Source: an uncultured Ruminococcus sp.
Lineage (GTDB): Bacteria; Bacillota_A; Clostridia; Oscillospirales; Ruminococcaceae
Length of the DNA: 8,479 bases
Assembly (NCBI GenBank): GCA_937880065.1
Contig: CALFMA010000532.1
Coordinates: forward strand, 1-8,479
Reading direction: 5' to 3'
Position 1 is the stretch's first letter; each line of letters opens with the position of its first letter. Of the stretch, positions 1 through 6,426 are shown piece by piece. The notes beneath the pieces were generated by a model that was not told where the DNA came from, did not search any database, and worked only from the letters and a program-made list of their open reading frames with translations. A program made the translations under genes and the position numbers.

Positions 1-530
1 TGCTGCTTACCTTCAAGAAGCTTCTCGTTAGGGATAACAATAAGGGAATCAACATACTTTCTCAGTTCTGTGATACCTCTCTCAGCCTGTGCCATTTTCT
101 GCTCTCTCTCAAAGAGGAAAGGCTTAGTAACAACAGCAACAGTGAGAATATCCATTTCCTTAGCAATTTTAGCAACAACAGGAGCAGCACCTGTACCTGT
201 TCCGCCGCCCATACCTGCTGTAATGAAAATCATATCAGCACCTTTGAGATGTGCTTCGATTTCATCTCTGTTTTCCTCAGCACTTCTCTGACCGATTTCA
301 GGCTTATTGCCTGCACCTCTGCCCTTTGTAAGCTTAGCGCCGATTGGAATTCTTGTAGTAGCCTTAGCCTTATTAAGAGCCTTAGCATCGGTGTTTACAG
401 CGATATACTCGATATTGCTCACACCTGATTCAACCATACAGTTTACGGCATTTCCGCCGCCGCCACCGACACCTATAACTTTTATATTAACATCGGGTTC
501 CATTGCTTCCTCGTAATTAAAATCTGACAT
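1..530 (-). CDS. ftsZ: Cell division protein FtsZ, N-terminal part (3' end beyond window)
   Basis: FtsZ is the tubulin-like GTPase that polymerises into the cytoplasmic Z-ring and recruits the divisome. The 176 visible codons cover the nucleotide-binding half; about half the usual length is missing past base 1. Seen: a short N-terminal leader, the first glycine loop [15 protein letters not shown] (residues 16-30), the NTDAKAL segment (46-52), the tubulin signature GGGTGTG (108-114), and a TKPF segment (135-138). The start ATG is set by a perfect AAGGAGG nine bases upstream and by the expected spacing to the first glycine loop. Codons are rich in GTT, GCT, GGT and AGA, as in highly expressed genes. 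It sits 173 bases behind ftsQ with its own likely promoter and no ftsA between. Odd: residues 140-145 read FEREQK instead of the usual FEG(K/R)KR, so the Arg that contacts the ribose in known structures is Lys145. Identity is certain. Confidence 0.98.
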   Translation of the reverse strand, partial: MSDFNYEEAMEPDVNIKVIGVGGGGGNAVNCMVESGVSNIEYIAVNTDAKALNKAKATTRIPIGAKLTKGRGAGNKPEIGQRSAEENRDEIEAHLKGADMIFITAGMGGGTGTGAAPVVAKIAKEMDILTVAVVTKPFLFEREQKMAQAERGITELRKYVDSLIVIPNEKLLEGKQ

Positions 531-539
531 TTTGAAACT

Positions 540-546
540 CCTCCTT
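540..546 (-). promoter_or_regulatory. ftsZ ribosome binding site
   Basis: On the minus strand this reads AAGGAGG, a full match to the anti-Shine-Dalgarno core, nine bases before the ftsZ ATG. It is the strongest ribosome binding site in the window and fixes the ftsZ start. Confidence 0.9.
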
Positions 547-556
547 AATTTTTTCT

Positions 557-566
557 ATAACTCAAA
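557..566. repeat. 10-bp direct repeat, copy 1 (ATAACTCAAA)
   Basis: An exact copy of this 10-mer occurs again at 699-708, over the end of ftsQ. The two copies bracket the AT-rich gap. In such AT-rich DNA a chance match of this length is quite possible. Confidence 0.4.
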
Positions 567-588
567 TCAAGCTATAAATACACTTATC

Positions 589-617
589 ATTTTATCATAT
601 TTTACGCATTATTGCAA
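589..617 (-). promoter_or_regulatory. Putative sigma-A-type promoter of ftsZ, extended -10
   Basis: Reading the minus strand, TTGCAA (612-617, 4 of 6 bases of the -35 consensus) is followed after exactly 17 bases by TAAAAT (589-594, 5 of 6 of the -10 consensus). A TGA directly before the -10 (595-597) makes an extended -10 element. Transcription would begin near base 582, giving a leader of roughly 50 bases before the ftsZ ATG. It lies in the only long AT-rich gap of the cluster, which supports separate expression of ftsZ. Seen by motif only; no transcript data. Confidence 0.65.
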
Positions 618-698
618 GTCATAACGCTATTTTTTTAAATTTCTACACTTTAAACAAAATCGTACCGACTTTAATTTGAATTTTTATCATTTTTCACA

Positions 699-708
699 AT
701 AACTCAAA
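699..708. repeat. 10-bp direct repeat, copy 2 (ATAACTCAAA)
   Basis: Exact second copy of the 10-mer at 557-566. It overlaps the last bases and stop codon of ftsQ. No terminal inverted repeats or transposase remnant lie between the copies. Confidence 0.4.
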
Positions 709-1594
709 ATCCATACATAGCCGCAGTTGTAACAGTTGTTTCAGTAGCCGCCTGACCTGTTTCATCGGTAACAGCTGTTGTAGCAGCTTCCGTTACAATT
801 TCCTGCTCACCGCTTCCACGGAAACTGCATTGATTTTTGCCAATCATCGTGATATAGCCTTTTTTGCCCTTGATTGACTCGTCGTTCATAACGGATTCAG
901 CCAAATCAAGCTTGTAATTCATATTGCTCCAGTTGCCCATTCTGAAAATCATACCATTGCGGTAAGTCACCACAATGTCGTATTCGTTGGTAATATCAAC
1001 GGAAGAAATAATTTTTCCGTCACCATTTTCAAAGCGTTTTAAAATCTGTGCAAATGCGGCATCTTTGTCGGAGCTTTCCGACTGTGCCATTTTTCCCACG
1101 CTTTTTTCCGAGGGCATATAGCCGCTGATTATGGGAATATTTTCAATATCGGTGTAAACTTCACCGTCCGAGAGAATTTTTCCCTTACGGCTCACAAGGA
1201 GAACTCCCCCGTCATAACGGATATTAAAACCGGGAATACAGCGGGTTACCGTGATTTTCAGCGTTGAGGGAAAATCTCTGCCAACCTCGGCTGTTTCCAC
1301 ATAGGTAAGCTTTTCTAAAATGTTCTGCTCAGCTTTTTTTGCGTCAAGACGGAGCATATTGTCCCCTGCATTTATTTCCGATGCCTCGACAATCTGCAAG
1401 CTTGTATAATCCTCAGACTCACCCGACACAATGATTTTATCCACGTTAAACAGGAACGTGAAGCACATTGTAATGCCGATAGTCAGAACGATGACAATTA
1501 CCGTGAAAGCATAGACGTTCATCATGCGTCTTCGCCGCCGTATACGCTTACCGCTGTTCTGCCTTTCAATTAGAGTTTTTTCTACATCATTCAT
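704..1594 (-). CDS. ftsQ: Cell division protein FtsQ/DivIB
   Basis: FtsQ (DivIB in Gram-positives) is a single-pass membrane protein of the divisome core that joins early ring proteins to the septal FtsW-PBP synthase. The 296-residue protein has a basic cytoplasmic N-terminus (RIRRRRR, 17-23), one membrane segment (about 27-50), a POTRA-like region starting FNVDKIIVSG (about 49-119, with AEVGRDFPSTLKITVTR matching the end of that domain), then a beta domain to about residue 260. The last 34 residues (263-296) form a low-complexity tail with ten Thr and seven Ala, placed outside the cell by this topology. At 296 residues it is somewhat longer than typical DivIB, mostly from the tail. The ATG lies seven bases after GAGGAG, which is itself inside a hairpin. 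murA ends 29 bases upstream. The sequence is weakly conserved, as usual for this family, but context and architecture agree. Confidence 0.93.
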   Translation of the reverse strand: MNDVEKTLIERQNSGKRIRRRRRMMNVYAFTVIVIVLTIGITMCFTFLFNVDKIIVSGESEDYTSLQIVEASEINAGDNMLRLDAKKAEQNILEKLTYVETAEVGRDFPSTLKITVTRCIPGFNIRYDGGVLLVSRKGKILSDGEVYTDIENIPIISGYMPSEKSVGKMAQSESSDKDAAFAQILKRFENGDGKIISSVDITNEYDIVVTYRNGMIFRMGNWSNMNYKLDLAESVMNDESIKGKKGYITMIGKNQCSFRGSGEQEIVTEAATTAVTDETGQAATETTVTTAAMYGF

Positions 1595-1601
1595 ATCTTT
1601 T

Positions 1602-1617
1602 CTCCTCTGCGGAGGAG
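1602..1617 (-). promoter_or_regulatory. Hairpin enclosing the ftsQ ribosome binding site
   Basis: On the minus strand CTCCTC, a four-base loop CGCA, and GAGGAG form a perfect six-base-pair stem. The 3' arm GAGGAG is the only good Shine-Dalgarno for ftsQ, seven bases before its ATG, so in folded RNA the site would be masked. The murA stop codon is six bases upstream of the stem, close enough for a ribosome finishing murA to open it. Inference: translational coupling of ftsQ to murA. Confidence 0.6.
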
Positions 1618-1623
1618 GGCAGG

Positions 1624-2883
1624 TTATTCCCTGCTTATCCTTCCTCCCAGCGATGTTATATTCTCCTCGAATTTTTCATAACCTCTGCCGATGTGGGAAA
1701 TACAGCCTATTGTGGTTCTGCCCTCTGCACCGAGAGCCGCCACCGCCATAGCCGCACCGCCTCGCAAATCGGTAGCCTCAACATCTGCACCGTGAAGCTT
1801 TTTCACTCCACGCACAACTGCCGCCTTGCCCATTACCTGAATATCCGCCCCCATTTTAATAAGAGCGTCGGTATGTCTGTATCGGCAATCGAAAATATTT
1901 TCCTCGAAAACGGTTGTTCCGTCAGCCGCCGCAAGAGCCGCCATAAGTACAGCCTGTGCATCTGTGGGAAATCCTGGGTGCGGCATTGTCCTTATTCTGT
2001 CACGGACTGCCCGAAGCCTGCCGCCTCTGCGTAGGTAAATTCTGTTGTCGGCGGTACAAATATAGCAGCCCGACTGCTCTAAAACCGACAGAAACGGCTC
2101 CATTTCGCAGATACAGGCATTTTTAAGTATCATTGCACCACCTGCCGCCGCAGTCATTGCAAGATATGTAGCTCCTGCAATTCTGTCGGGCATAATACGG
2201 TATTCACAGCCGTGAAGCCGTTCCACACCTTCAATTACAATTCGGCTTTCACCGTCGCCTTTGATTTTCGCCCCACAGGAACGGAGAAATCGGCACATAT
2301 CGCAGATTTCAGGCTCACGTGCGGCATTATTCACAACTGTTTCACCCTCCGCAAGAACTGAGCAGAGAATAATATTTTCAGTTGCTCCCACTGAGGGAAA
2401 GGGCAGGGAAATTTTTCCGCCGTGCCGTTTTTCCTTAGGCATACGGCAGGTTATTTCGCCGCCGTTTTCGCTGATTTCCGCACCAAGCTTTGCAAATGCC
2501 GCAAGGTGCATATCAATGGGACGGGGTCCAAGTTCACAGCCCCCGGGGATACTGAATGTACATTGCCCGACTCTGCCGAGAATTGCTCCCACAAACATAA
2601 TTGAGGAACGCATTTCTCCCATAAGCTTTTCGGAAATAGCATTTCCGCTTACTCTTACAGAGTCAATTTCGGCTGTATTCCCTGCTATGGAGCATTTACA
2701 GCCGATACTGTTCAGAATTCTTGAAGCCGAATAGACATCTGTCAGATTAGGACAGCTTTCAAGAATACATTTTCCATTTACAAGAACAGCCGCCGCCATA
2801 ATGGGAAGTGCGCTGTTTTTACAGCCTTGCAGCTCAATTTCGCCGTTAAGCCGCTTACCTCCCGTAATAACAAACTTCTGCAT
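1624..2883 (-). CDS. murA: UDP-N-acetylglucosamine 1-carboxyvinyltransferase MurA
   Basis: MurA transfers enolpyruvate from PEP to UDP-GlcNAc, the first committed step of peptidoglycan precursor synthesis in the cytoplasm and the target of fosfomycin. At 419 residues it has the family's usual length and the EPSP-synthase-like fold of two similar halves. Seen: Lys22-Asn23 in the KNSALP motif, catalytic Cys116 in the mobile loop SIPGGCELGPRPID (111-124), Asp308 in HPGFPTDAQA (302-311), and GRGYEKFE (399-406) containing the C-terminal active-site Arg400. With Cys present, rather than the Asp of resistant forms, sensitivity to fosfomycin is expected. The start ATG follows GAGGTGG with seven-base spacing from GAGG. 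It replaces the murB found between murG and divIB in Bacillus subtilis. Odd: 19 cysteines, and it looks GC-richer than its neighbours (two 60-base blocks counted by hand gave 50 and 53 percent). A second MurA paralogue elsewhere is possible. Confidence 0.97.
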   Translation of the reverse strand: MQKFVITGGKRLNGEIELQGCKNSALPIMAAAVLVNGKCILESCPNLTDVYSASRILNSIGCKCSIAGNTAEIDSVRVSGNAISEKLMGEMRSSIMFVGAILGRVGQCTFSIPGGCELGPRPIDMHLAAFAKLGAEISENGGEITCRMPKEKRHGGKISLPFPSVGATENIILCSVLAEGETVVNNAAREPEICDMCRFLRSCGAKIKGDGESRIVIEGVERLHGCEYRIMPDRIAGATYLAMTAAAGGAMILKNACICEMEPFLSVLEQSGCYICTADNRIYLRRGGRLRAVRDRIRTMPHPGFPTDAQAVLMAALAAADGTTVFEENIFDCRYRHTDALIKMGADIQVMGKAAVVRGVKKLHGADVEATDLRGGAAMAVAALGAEGRTTIGCISHIGRGYEKFEENITSLGGRISRE

Positions 2884-2895
2884 ACCACCACCTCA

Positions 2896-2910
2896 CATAC
2901 TCATAGTATG
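2896..2910 (-). promoter_or_regulatory. Small inverted repeat upstream of the murA ribosome binding site
   Basis: Minus strand CATACT, loop ATG, AGTATG: a perfect six-base-pair stem that ends one base before the murA GAGG (2891-2894). It does not cover that site. The stem has only two G-C pairs and no U tract, so it is not a terminator. It could be an operator, a processing site or chance. Confidence 0.4.
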
Positions 2911-2928
2911 CCGATGGCTTTTTTAGTG

Positions 2929-4056
2929 TTACTTTTTACAAAGTTCCTTTACAACTGAAAGAATCCTCTGGTTGGTATCTTCAAGGTGAAGTCCCTTTGC
3001 ACTTGCAGACATAACCTCAACCTTATCCCTGTCATTGTAAAGCTTTTCGATTTCGGAAATAATTCTCTCAGGTGAAGCATCTTTCTGCTCAATAACCTCA
3101 GCAGCACCTGCTTTTCCCAGTACCATTGCATTGTGATACTGATGATTTCCCGCAACTATCGGGGAGGGAATAAGTATAGATGCCTTTCCTGCTGCTTCAA
3201 GTTCCGCAAGAGTTGACGCACCCGAACGGCATACAACAAGGTCAGCCGCCGCAAGGCAAACGTCCATATCCGTGATGTACTCCGTAATTCTCAGACGATT
3301 GCTTTTCAGCGGAATTCCTGCGGCTTTCATAGCCTGGGGAAATGTATCCTTTCCCATACCGCCGTAGCCGTGTATGTGATTGATTGCCAATCCTTTGCTC
3401 TGATGCCATTTTATAGCCTCAGTCATAGTTTCGTTTATGCAGCCTGCACCAAGACTTCCGCCAAAGGAAAGAATGGTGAAATCATCGTTGAAGCCAAGTT
3501 TTTTGCGAGCCTCAGCCTTTGTCAGCCTGTTGCTGATATTGCTGCGGACGGGAAGTCCCGTAACGCTGTAGCGGAATTTGCTCTTATCCATATATTCAAG
3601 AGCTTCTTCAACGGTAAGCATTACATAATCAACATCCTTCGAAAGAAGTCTATTTGTAACTCCGGGGTAAGCGTTCTGCTCATGAATAGCGGTGGGAATT
3701 CCCATTTTTGCCGCCTTACGAATAACAGGGCCTGCGGCATAACCGCCTGTACCGATAGCAATATCGGGGTTGAAGCCCTTGACTATCTCCTTTGCACGTT
3801 TGCCCGATGTTATGAGATACGCTACAGCCTTGGCATTTCTGCCGATATTTTCAAGGGAAAGACTTCTCTGAAAGCCTGCAACCTTGATATGCTCCATTTT
3901 ATAGCCTGCCTGTGGAACAAGCTTTGATTCCATACCGTTGGGAGTTCCTGCAAAGAGGAATTCCGCATCGGGATAAGCCTTTTTTATAATGTCTGCAATG
4001 GCAAGACCGGGGTTGATGTGTCCACCTGTGCCGCCGCAGGAAATCAATACTTTCAT
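2929..4056 (-). CDS. murG: UDP-N-acetylglucosamine--LPS-type N-acetylglucosaminyltransferase MurG (lipid II synthase)
   Basis: MurG adds GlcNAc from UDP-GlcNAc to lipid I on the inner face of the membrane, making lipid II. The 375-residue protein is a full-length GT-B glycosyltransferase. Seen: the N-terminal lipid I-side glycine loop GGTGGHINPG (8-17), the second loop GTGGYAAGP (102-110), HEQNAYPG (127-132 and following), the third loop SFGGSLGA (197-204) of the UDP-GlcNAc domain, the signature SGASTLAELEAAGK (278-291) with Glu285 aligning with the uracil/ribose-contacting Glu of the family, and NHQYHNA (304-310). The ATG is only two bases beyond the ftsW stop, and its AAGGAG site lies in the last two codons of ftsW, so the two genes are almost surely translated together. 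This fits their joint role in supplying and using lipid II. Nothing is missing or truncated. Confidence 0.97.
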   Translation of the reverse strand: MKVLISCGGTGGHINPGLAIADIIKKAYPDAEFLFAGTPNGMESKLVPQAGYKMEHIKVAGFQRSLSLENIGRNAKAVAYLITSGKRAKEIVKGFNPDIAIGTGGYAAGPVIRKAAKMGIPTAIHEQNAYPGVTNRLLSKDVDYVMLTVEEALEYMDKSKFRYSVTGLPVRSNISNRLTKAEARKKLGFNDDFTILSFGGSLGAGCINETMTEAIKWHQSKGLAINHIHGYGGMGKDTFPQAMKAAGIPLKSNRLRITEYITDMDVCLAAADLVVCRSGASTLAELEAAGKASILIPSPIVAGNHQYHNAMVLGKAGAAEVIEQKDASPERIISEIEKLYNDRDKVEVMSASAKGLHLEDTNQRILSVVKELCKK

Positions 4057-4058
4057 AT

Positions 4059-5315
4059 TTACTCCTTATTTGTTTCAGCCGATTTTTCGGCAGGATAATA
4101 TCTGTGCTGTGAAATATTCAGCATAATTCCCATTTCCACCAGCTGCATAATAAGCGCTGTTCCGCCGTAGCTGAAAAACGGCAAGCTGATTCCCGTATTT
4201 GGAATGAGGTTGCTTACAACGGCAAGATTGAGAACTGTCTGAATACCGATTTGTGTTGTTATACCAACTGCAAGAAGCATACCAAATCTATCCTTGCAGC
4301 GAACAGCAATTGAATATCCCTCCACCACAAGGAGGAAGAAAACAATAATAATCGCCAACGCTCCCACAAATCCGATTTCCTCGCAAACAATGGGGAAAAC
4401 GAAGTCGTTTTTCGTTTCGGGGAGGTAGAGATATTTCTGACGTGAGTTGCCCAGTCCAAGTCCGAAAAGTCCCCCTGAACCGATAGCGATAAGGGAATTT
4501 GCAGTCTGCCATGAATCGCCTAAAATATCCTCAAATGGGTGAAGCCATGCATTGATACGTGCCTGAACGTAACTTCCCGGAGTGTTGTACTGCCAGAAGA
4601 TAAAGCCTGCCGCCGCCGCCAATGAAATTGTACCAAGCACAATAAACTGCCGCCTGTTAGCACCGCCGCAGAGAATCATGGCAATGGCAATTGTACCGAT
4701 GAGAATGATACCCGAAATATGCTTTTCAAGGGCAATGAGAAGAACATAAACACCAAGAAGTGCGGCATATTTTAAAATACCCGTATTGAAAGTGTTCATC
4801 TTTGCACCGTCTTTTTCCATACTGTAGGCGAAAAATACGATAATCGCAAGCTTTGCAACTTCTGAGGGCTGCAAGTTGAACGGACCAATATCAATCCAAC
4901 GCTTAGCACCCATTTCACCGCCCTCGGTATTACCGATAGCAAGAACAGCAATAAGAAGAATTGCCACAGCTATATAAAAAATACCTGCGATGTTTAATTT
5001 CTTAAAAATTTTCAGATTAATCTGTTTGAAGTTGTGATAGTCGAACCTCATAAAGAAAATCATTGCAATAAATCCGATACCTGCATTCATAGCCTGATTT
5101 TTCGCATAGTAAAGACCGTCCCCATACTCGCTGTATGCCCACGCATAGCTTGCGGAGGACATCATAACAAGCCCCACAATCAGGAGTATCATAACATATG
5201 AAAAGAATGAAAGGCTCATATCGCCGTTTCTTCCGCCGCCGAAAAGATTTTTTATAACTGCTGCTATTTTGCTTTTCCTGCGTTTTTTAGTGACTGTTTT
5301 TGCCGAAGCAGACAT
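4059..5315 (-). CDS. ftsW: SEDS-family septal glycan polymerase FtsW (SpoVE-like)
   Basis: FtsW is a polytopic SEDS glycosyltransferase that polymerises lipid II into septal glycan with its partner class B PBP. The 418-residue protein has a basic cytoplasmic N-terminus (KKRRKSK, 10-16) and about ten membrane segments. Seen: GAKRWIDIGPFNLQPSEVAKL (from 136), the large extracellular loop with AWLHPFEDILGDSWQTANSLIAIGSGGLFGLGLGNS (from 256), KNDFVFPIVCEEIG (302-314) whose Asp304 aligns with the essential SEDS Asp, and NLIPNTGISLPFFSYGGT (from 369). The start follows GGGAGG with good spacing. It lies 37 bases after mraY, in the place where murD usually intervenes, and overlaps the murG ribosome binding site. 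Odd: residues 197-202 read EKHISG where the family usually has (Q/E)PDxGT. RodA is the alternative, but the division-cluster context favours FtsW; a role in sporulation like SpoVE cannot be judged from sequence. Confidence 0.94.
   Translation of the reverse strand: MSASAKTVTKKRRKSKIAAVIKNLFGGGRNGDMSLSFFSYVMILLIVGLVMMSSASYAWAYSEYGDGLYYAKNQAMNAGIGFIAMIFFMRFDYHNFKQINLKIFKKLNIAGIFYIAVAILLIAVLAIGNTEGGEMGAKRWIDIGPFNLQPSEVAKLAIIVFFAYSMEKDGAKMNTFNTGILKYAALLGVYVLLIALEKHISGIILIGTIAIAMILCGGANRRQFIVLGTISLAAAAGFIFWQYNTPGSYVQARINAWLHPFEDILGDSWQTANSLIAIGSGGLFGLGLGNSRQKYLYLPETKNDFVFPIVCEEIGFVGALAIIIVFFLLVVEGYSIAVRCKDRFGMLLAVGITTQIGIQTVLNLAVVSNLIPNTGISLPFFSYGGTALIMQLVEMGIMLNISQHRYYPAEKSAETNKE
4062..4067 (-). 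promoter_or_regulatory. murG ribosome binding site inside the end of ftsW
   Basis: Minus strand AAGGAG forms the final Lys and Glu codons of ftsW and lies five bases before the murG ATG. With two bases between stop and start, this favours re-initiation by ribosomes ending ftsW. Confidence 0.8.
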
Positions 5316-5352
5316 ATGCTCCCTCCCGAATTATGGTTTTAATGTGGAATAA

Positions 5353-6390
5353 TCAGAATGCAAGAACAAGAGCAATTCCCAGTATTCCGAAGAATGCACC
5401 TGTAAGTGAGAATGAAATAACAATTTTGTATTCGCTCCACTTGCTCATTTCAAAGTGGTGGTGAATGGGAGTCATCTTGAAAATTCTTCTTCCCTCACCG
5501 TATTTTTTCTTTGTAATCTTGAAGTATGTCACCTGAATCATAACAGATAATGCCTCAATGATATACACAAGAGATACAAGAAGCATAAGCAGGTGATTGT
5601 GAAGTACAAGTCCCACAGCTGTTACTGCCGCACCGAGGAACATTGAGCCTGTGTCGCCCATGAAGCATTTTGCAGGATTGAGATTCCAGAGGAGGAATCC
5701 AAGACAGCCTCCTGCAAGTGCCATTGTGAAACAGCTGAGTTCTGTTTCAATAAGAATTGAACAGCAAACTGTGTAAATCAGCATTGCCGTAAATGTCACG
5801 GAACCGCAGAGTCCGTCAACTCCGTCGGTGAGATTAACTGCATTTGTAAGGTAAATAATCACCGCAAACATCAGTATATAGTAGAATATGCCGAGGTTGG
5901 GAGTTTCCCAGAAACCGAGATTTATGGAAGTTCTTCCGCCGCCGAATACGTGGAGGGCAAAGAGAAATCCCACAGAAAAAATTGTTTGCAGAATAATTTT
6001 CTGAATTGCCGTAAGACCGTCATTATTCTTGCGGACAACCTTTGTGTAGTCGTCAATAAAGCCGATAAATCCGAATAAAAGTGAGAAAATCAAAACGCTG
6101 AGAAGCATATAAAAGCGATTTGTTGCGGCTATATTCAGAGAGTCAATCCCTGCCCAAATGCGGTATGCCATATAACCGCCCATTGAAGCAAGCACCGTTG
6201 ACAGAATAAACATAAAGCCGCCCATTGTGGGAGTTCCCTGCTTTTTTGCGTGCCACTCGGGGCCGTCCTTGACCTTGATAGGCTGACCGAATTTCAGTTT
6301 ATGGAGAAAGGGAACAAGCCACTTTCCCGACATTGCTGAAATTCCGAAAGACGCTAAGGAAGTCAGCAGTATTATTAACCATAATGTCAT
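5353..6390 (-). CDS. mraY: Phospho-N-acetylmuramoyl-pentapeptide-transferase MraY
   Basis: MraY transfers phospho-MurNAc-pentapeptide from UDP to undecaprenyl phosphate, making lipid I; it is an integral membrane enzyme needing magnesium. At 345 residues with about ten membrane segments it is full length. Seen: GTPTMGGF (52-59), the aspartate pair in GFIDDYTKV (110-118, Asp113-Asp114), NAVNLTDGVDGL (183-194), the metal-binding Asp246 in CFMGDTGSMFLG (242-253), and the C-terminal MTPIHHHFE (306-314). An AAGGAG lies ten bases before the ATG, a slightly long spacing; the ATG overlapping the end of that site is out of frame and too close. The gene is 36 bases after murE and 37 before ftsW, with no murF or murD beside it. 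Confidence 0.98.
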   Translation of the reverse strand: MTLWLIILLTSLASFGISAMSGKWLVPFLHKLKFGQPIKVKDGPEWHAKKQGTPTMGGFMFILSTVLASMGGYMAYRIWAGIDSLNIAATNRFYMLLSVLIFSLLFGFIGFIDDYTKVVRKNNDGLTAIQKIILQTIFSVGFLFALHVFGGGRTSINLGFWETPNLGIFYYILMFAVIIYLTNAVNLTDGVDGLCGSVTFTAMLIYTVCCSILIETELSCFTMALAGGCLGFLLWNLNPAKCFMGDTGSMFLGAAVTAVGLVLHNHLLMLLVSLVYIIEALSVMIQVTYFKITKKKYGEGRRIFKMTPIHHHFEMSKWSEYKIVISFSLTGAFFGILGIALVLAF

Positions 6391-6426
6391 TTATATACAT
6401 CTCCTTAATTTAATGGACAAAGCAGA

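Larger units (their letters stand above)
531..703. other. AT-rich ftsQ-ftsZ intergenic region
   Basis: This 173-base gap is the longest gene-free stretch in the window and is strikingly AT-rich. It holds the ftsZ promoter and ribosome binding site, three copies of ATGATAA on the minus strand (584-590, 592-598, 684-690), and a 10-base direct repeat near its two ends. I see no ORF, no RNA gene and no convincing intrinsic terminator in it. Confidence 0.8.

Noticed and set aside
70..516. Two plus-strand open frames opposite ftsZ (70-291 and 307-516)
   Set aside because: They are reverse-strand readings of the conserved FtsZ GTPase domain; the poly-proline stretches are the complement of its glycine loops.
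656..672. Possible weak terminator after ftsQ (minus strand AAAGTCG-GTA-CGATTTT)
   Set aside because: The seven-pair stem has only three G-C pairs and one G-U pair, a tight three-base loop, and its T run is part of the stem. It is too weak to call an intrinsic terminator in such AT-rich DNA.
531..703. Small RNA gene or CRISPR-like repeat in the AT-rich gap
   Set aside because: The short ATGATAA and ATAACTCAAA repeats are irregularly spaced, no stable long stem is visible, and a promoter plus leader for ftsZ explains the region.
2261..2734. 157-codon open frame on the plus strand
   Set aside because: Antisense shadow of murA; the murA frame explains this region fully, including its catalytic loop.
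3370..3927. 185-codon open frame on the plus strand
   Set aside because: It lies wholly antisense within murG, whose motifs are all intact on the other strand. It resembles no family I know and has no good ribosome binding site.
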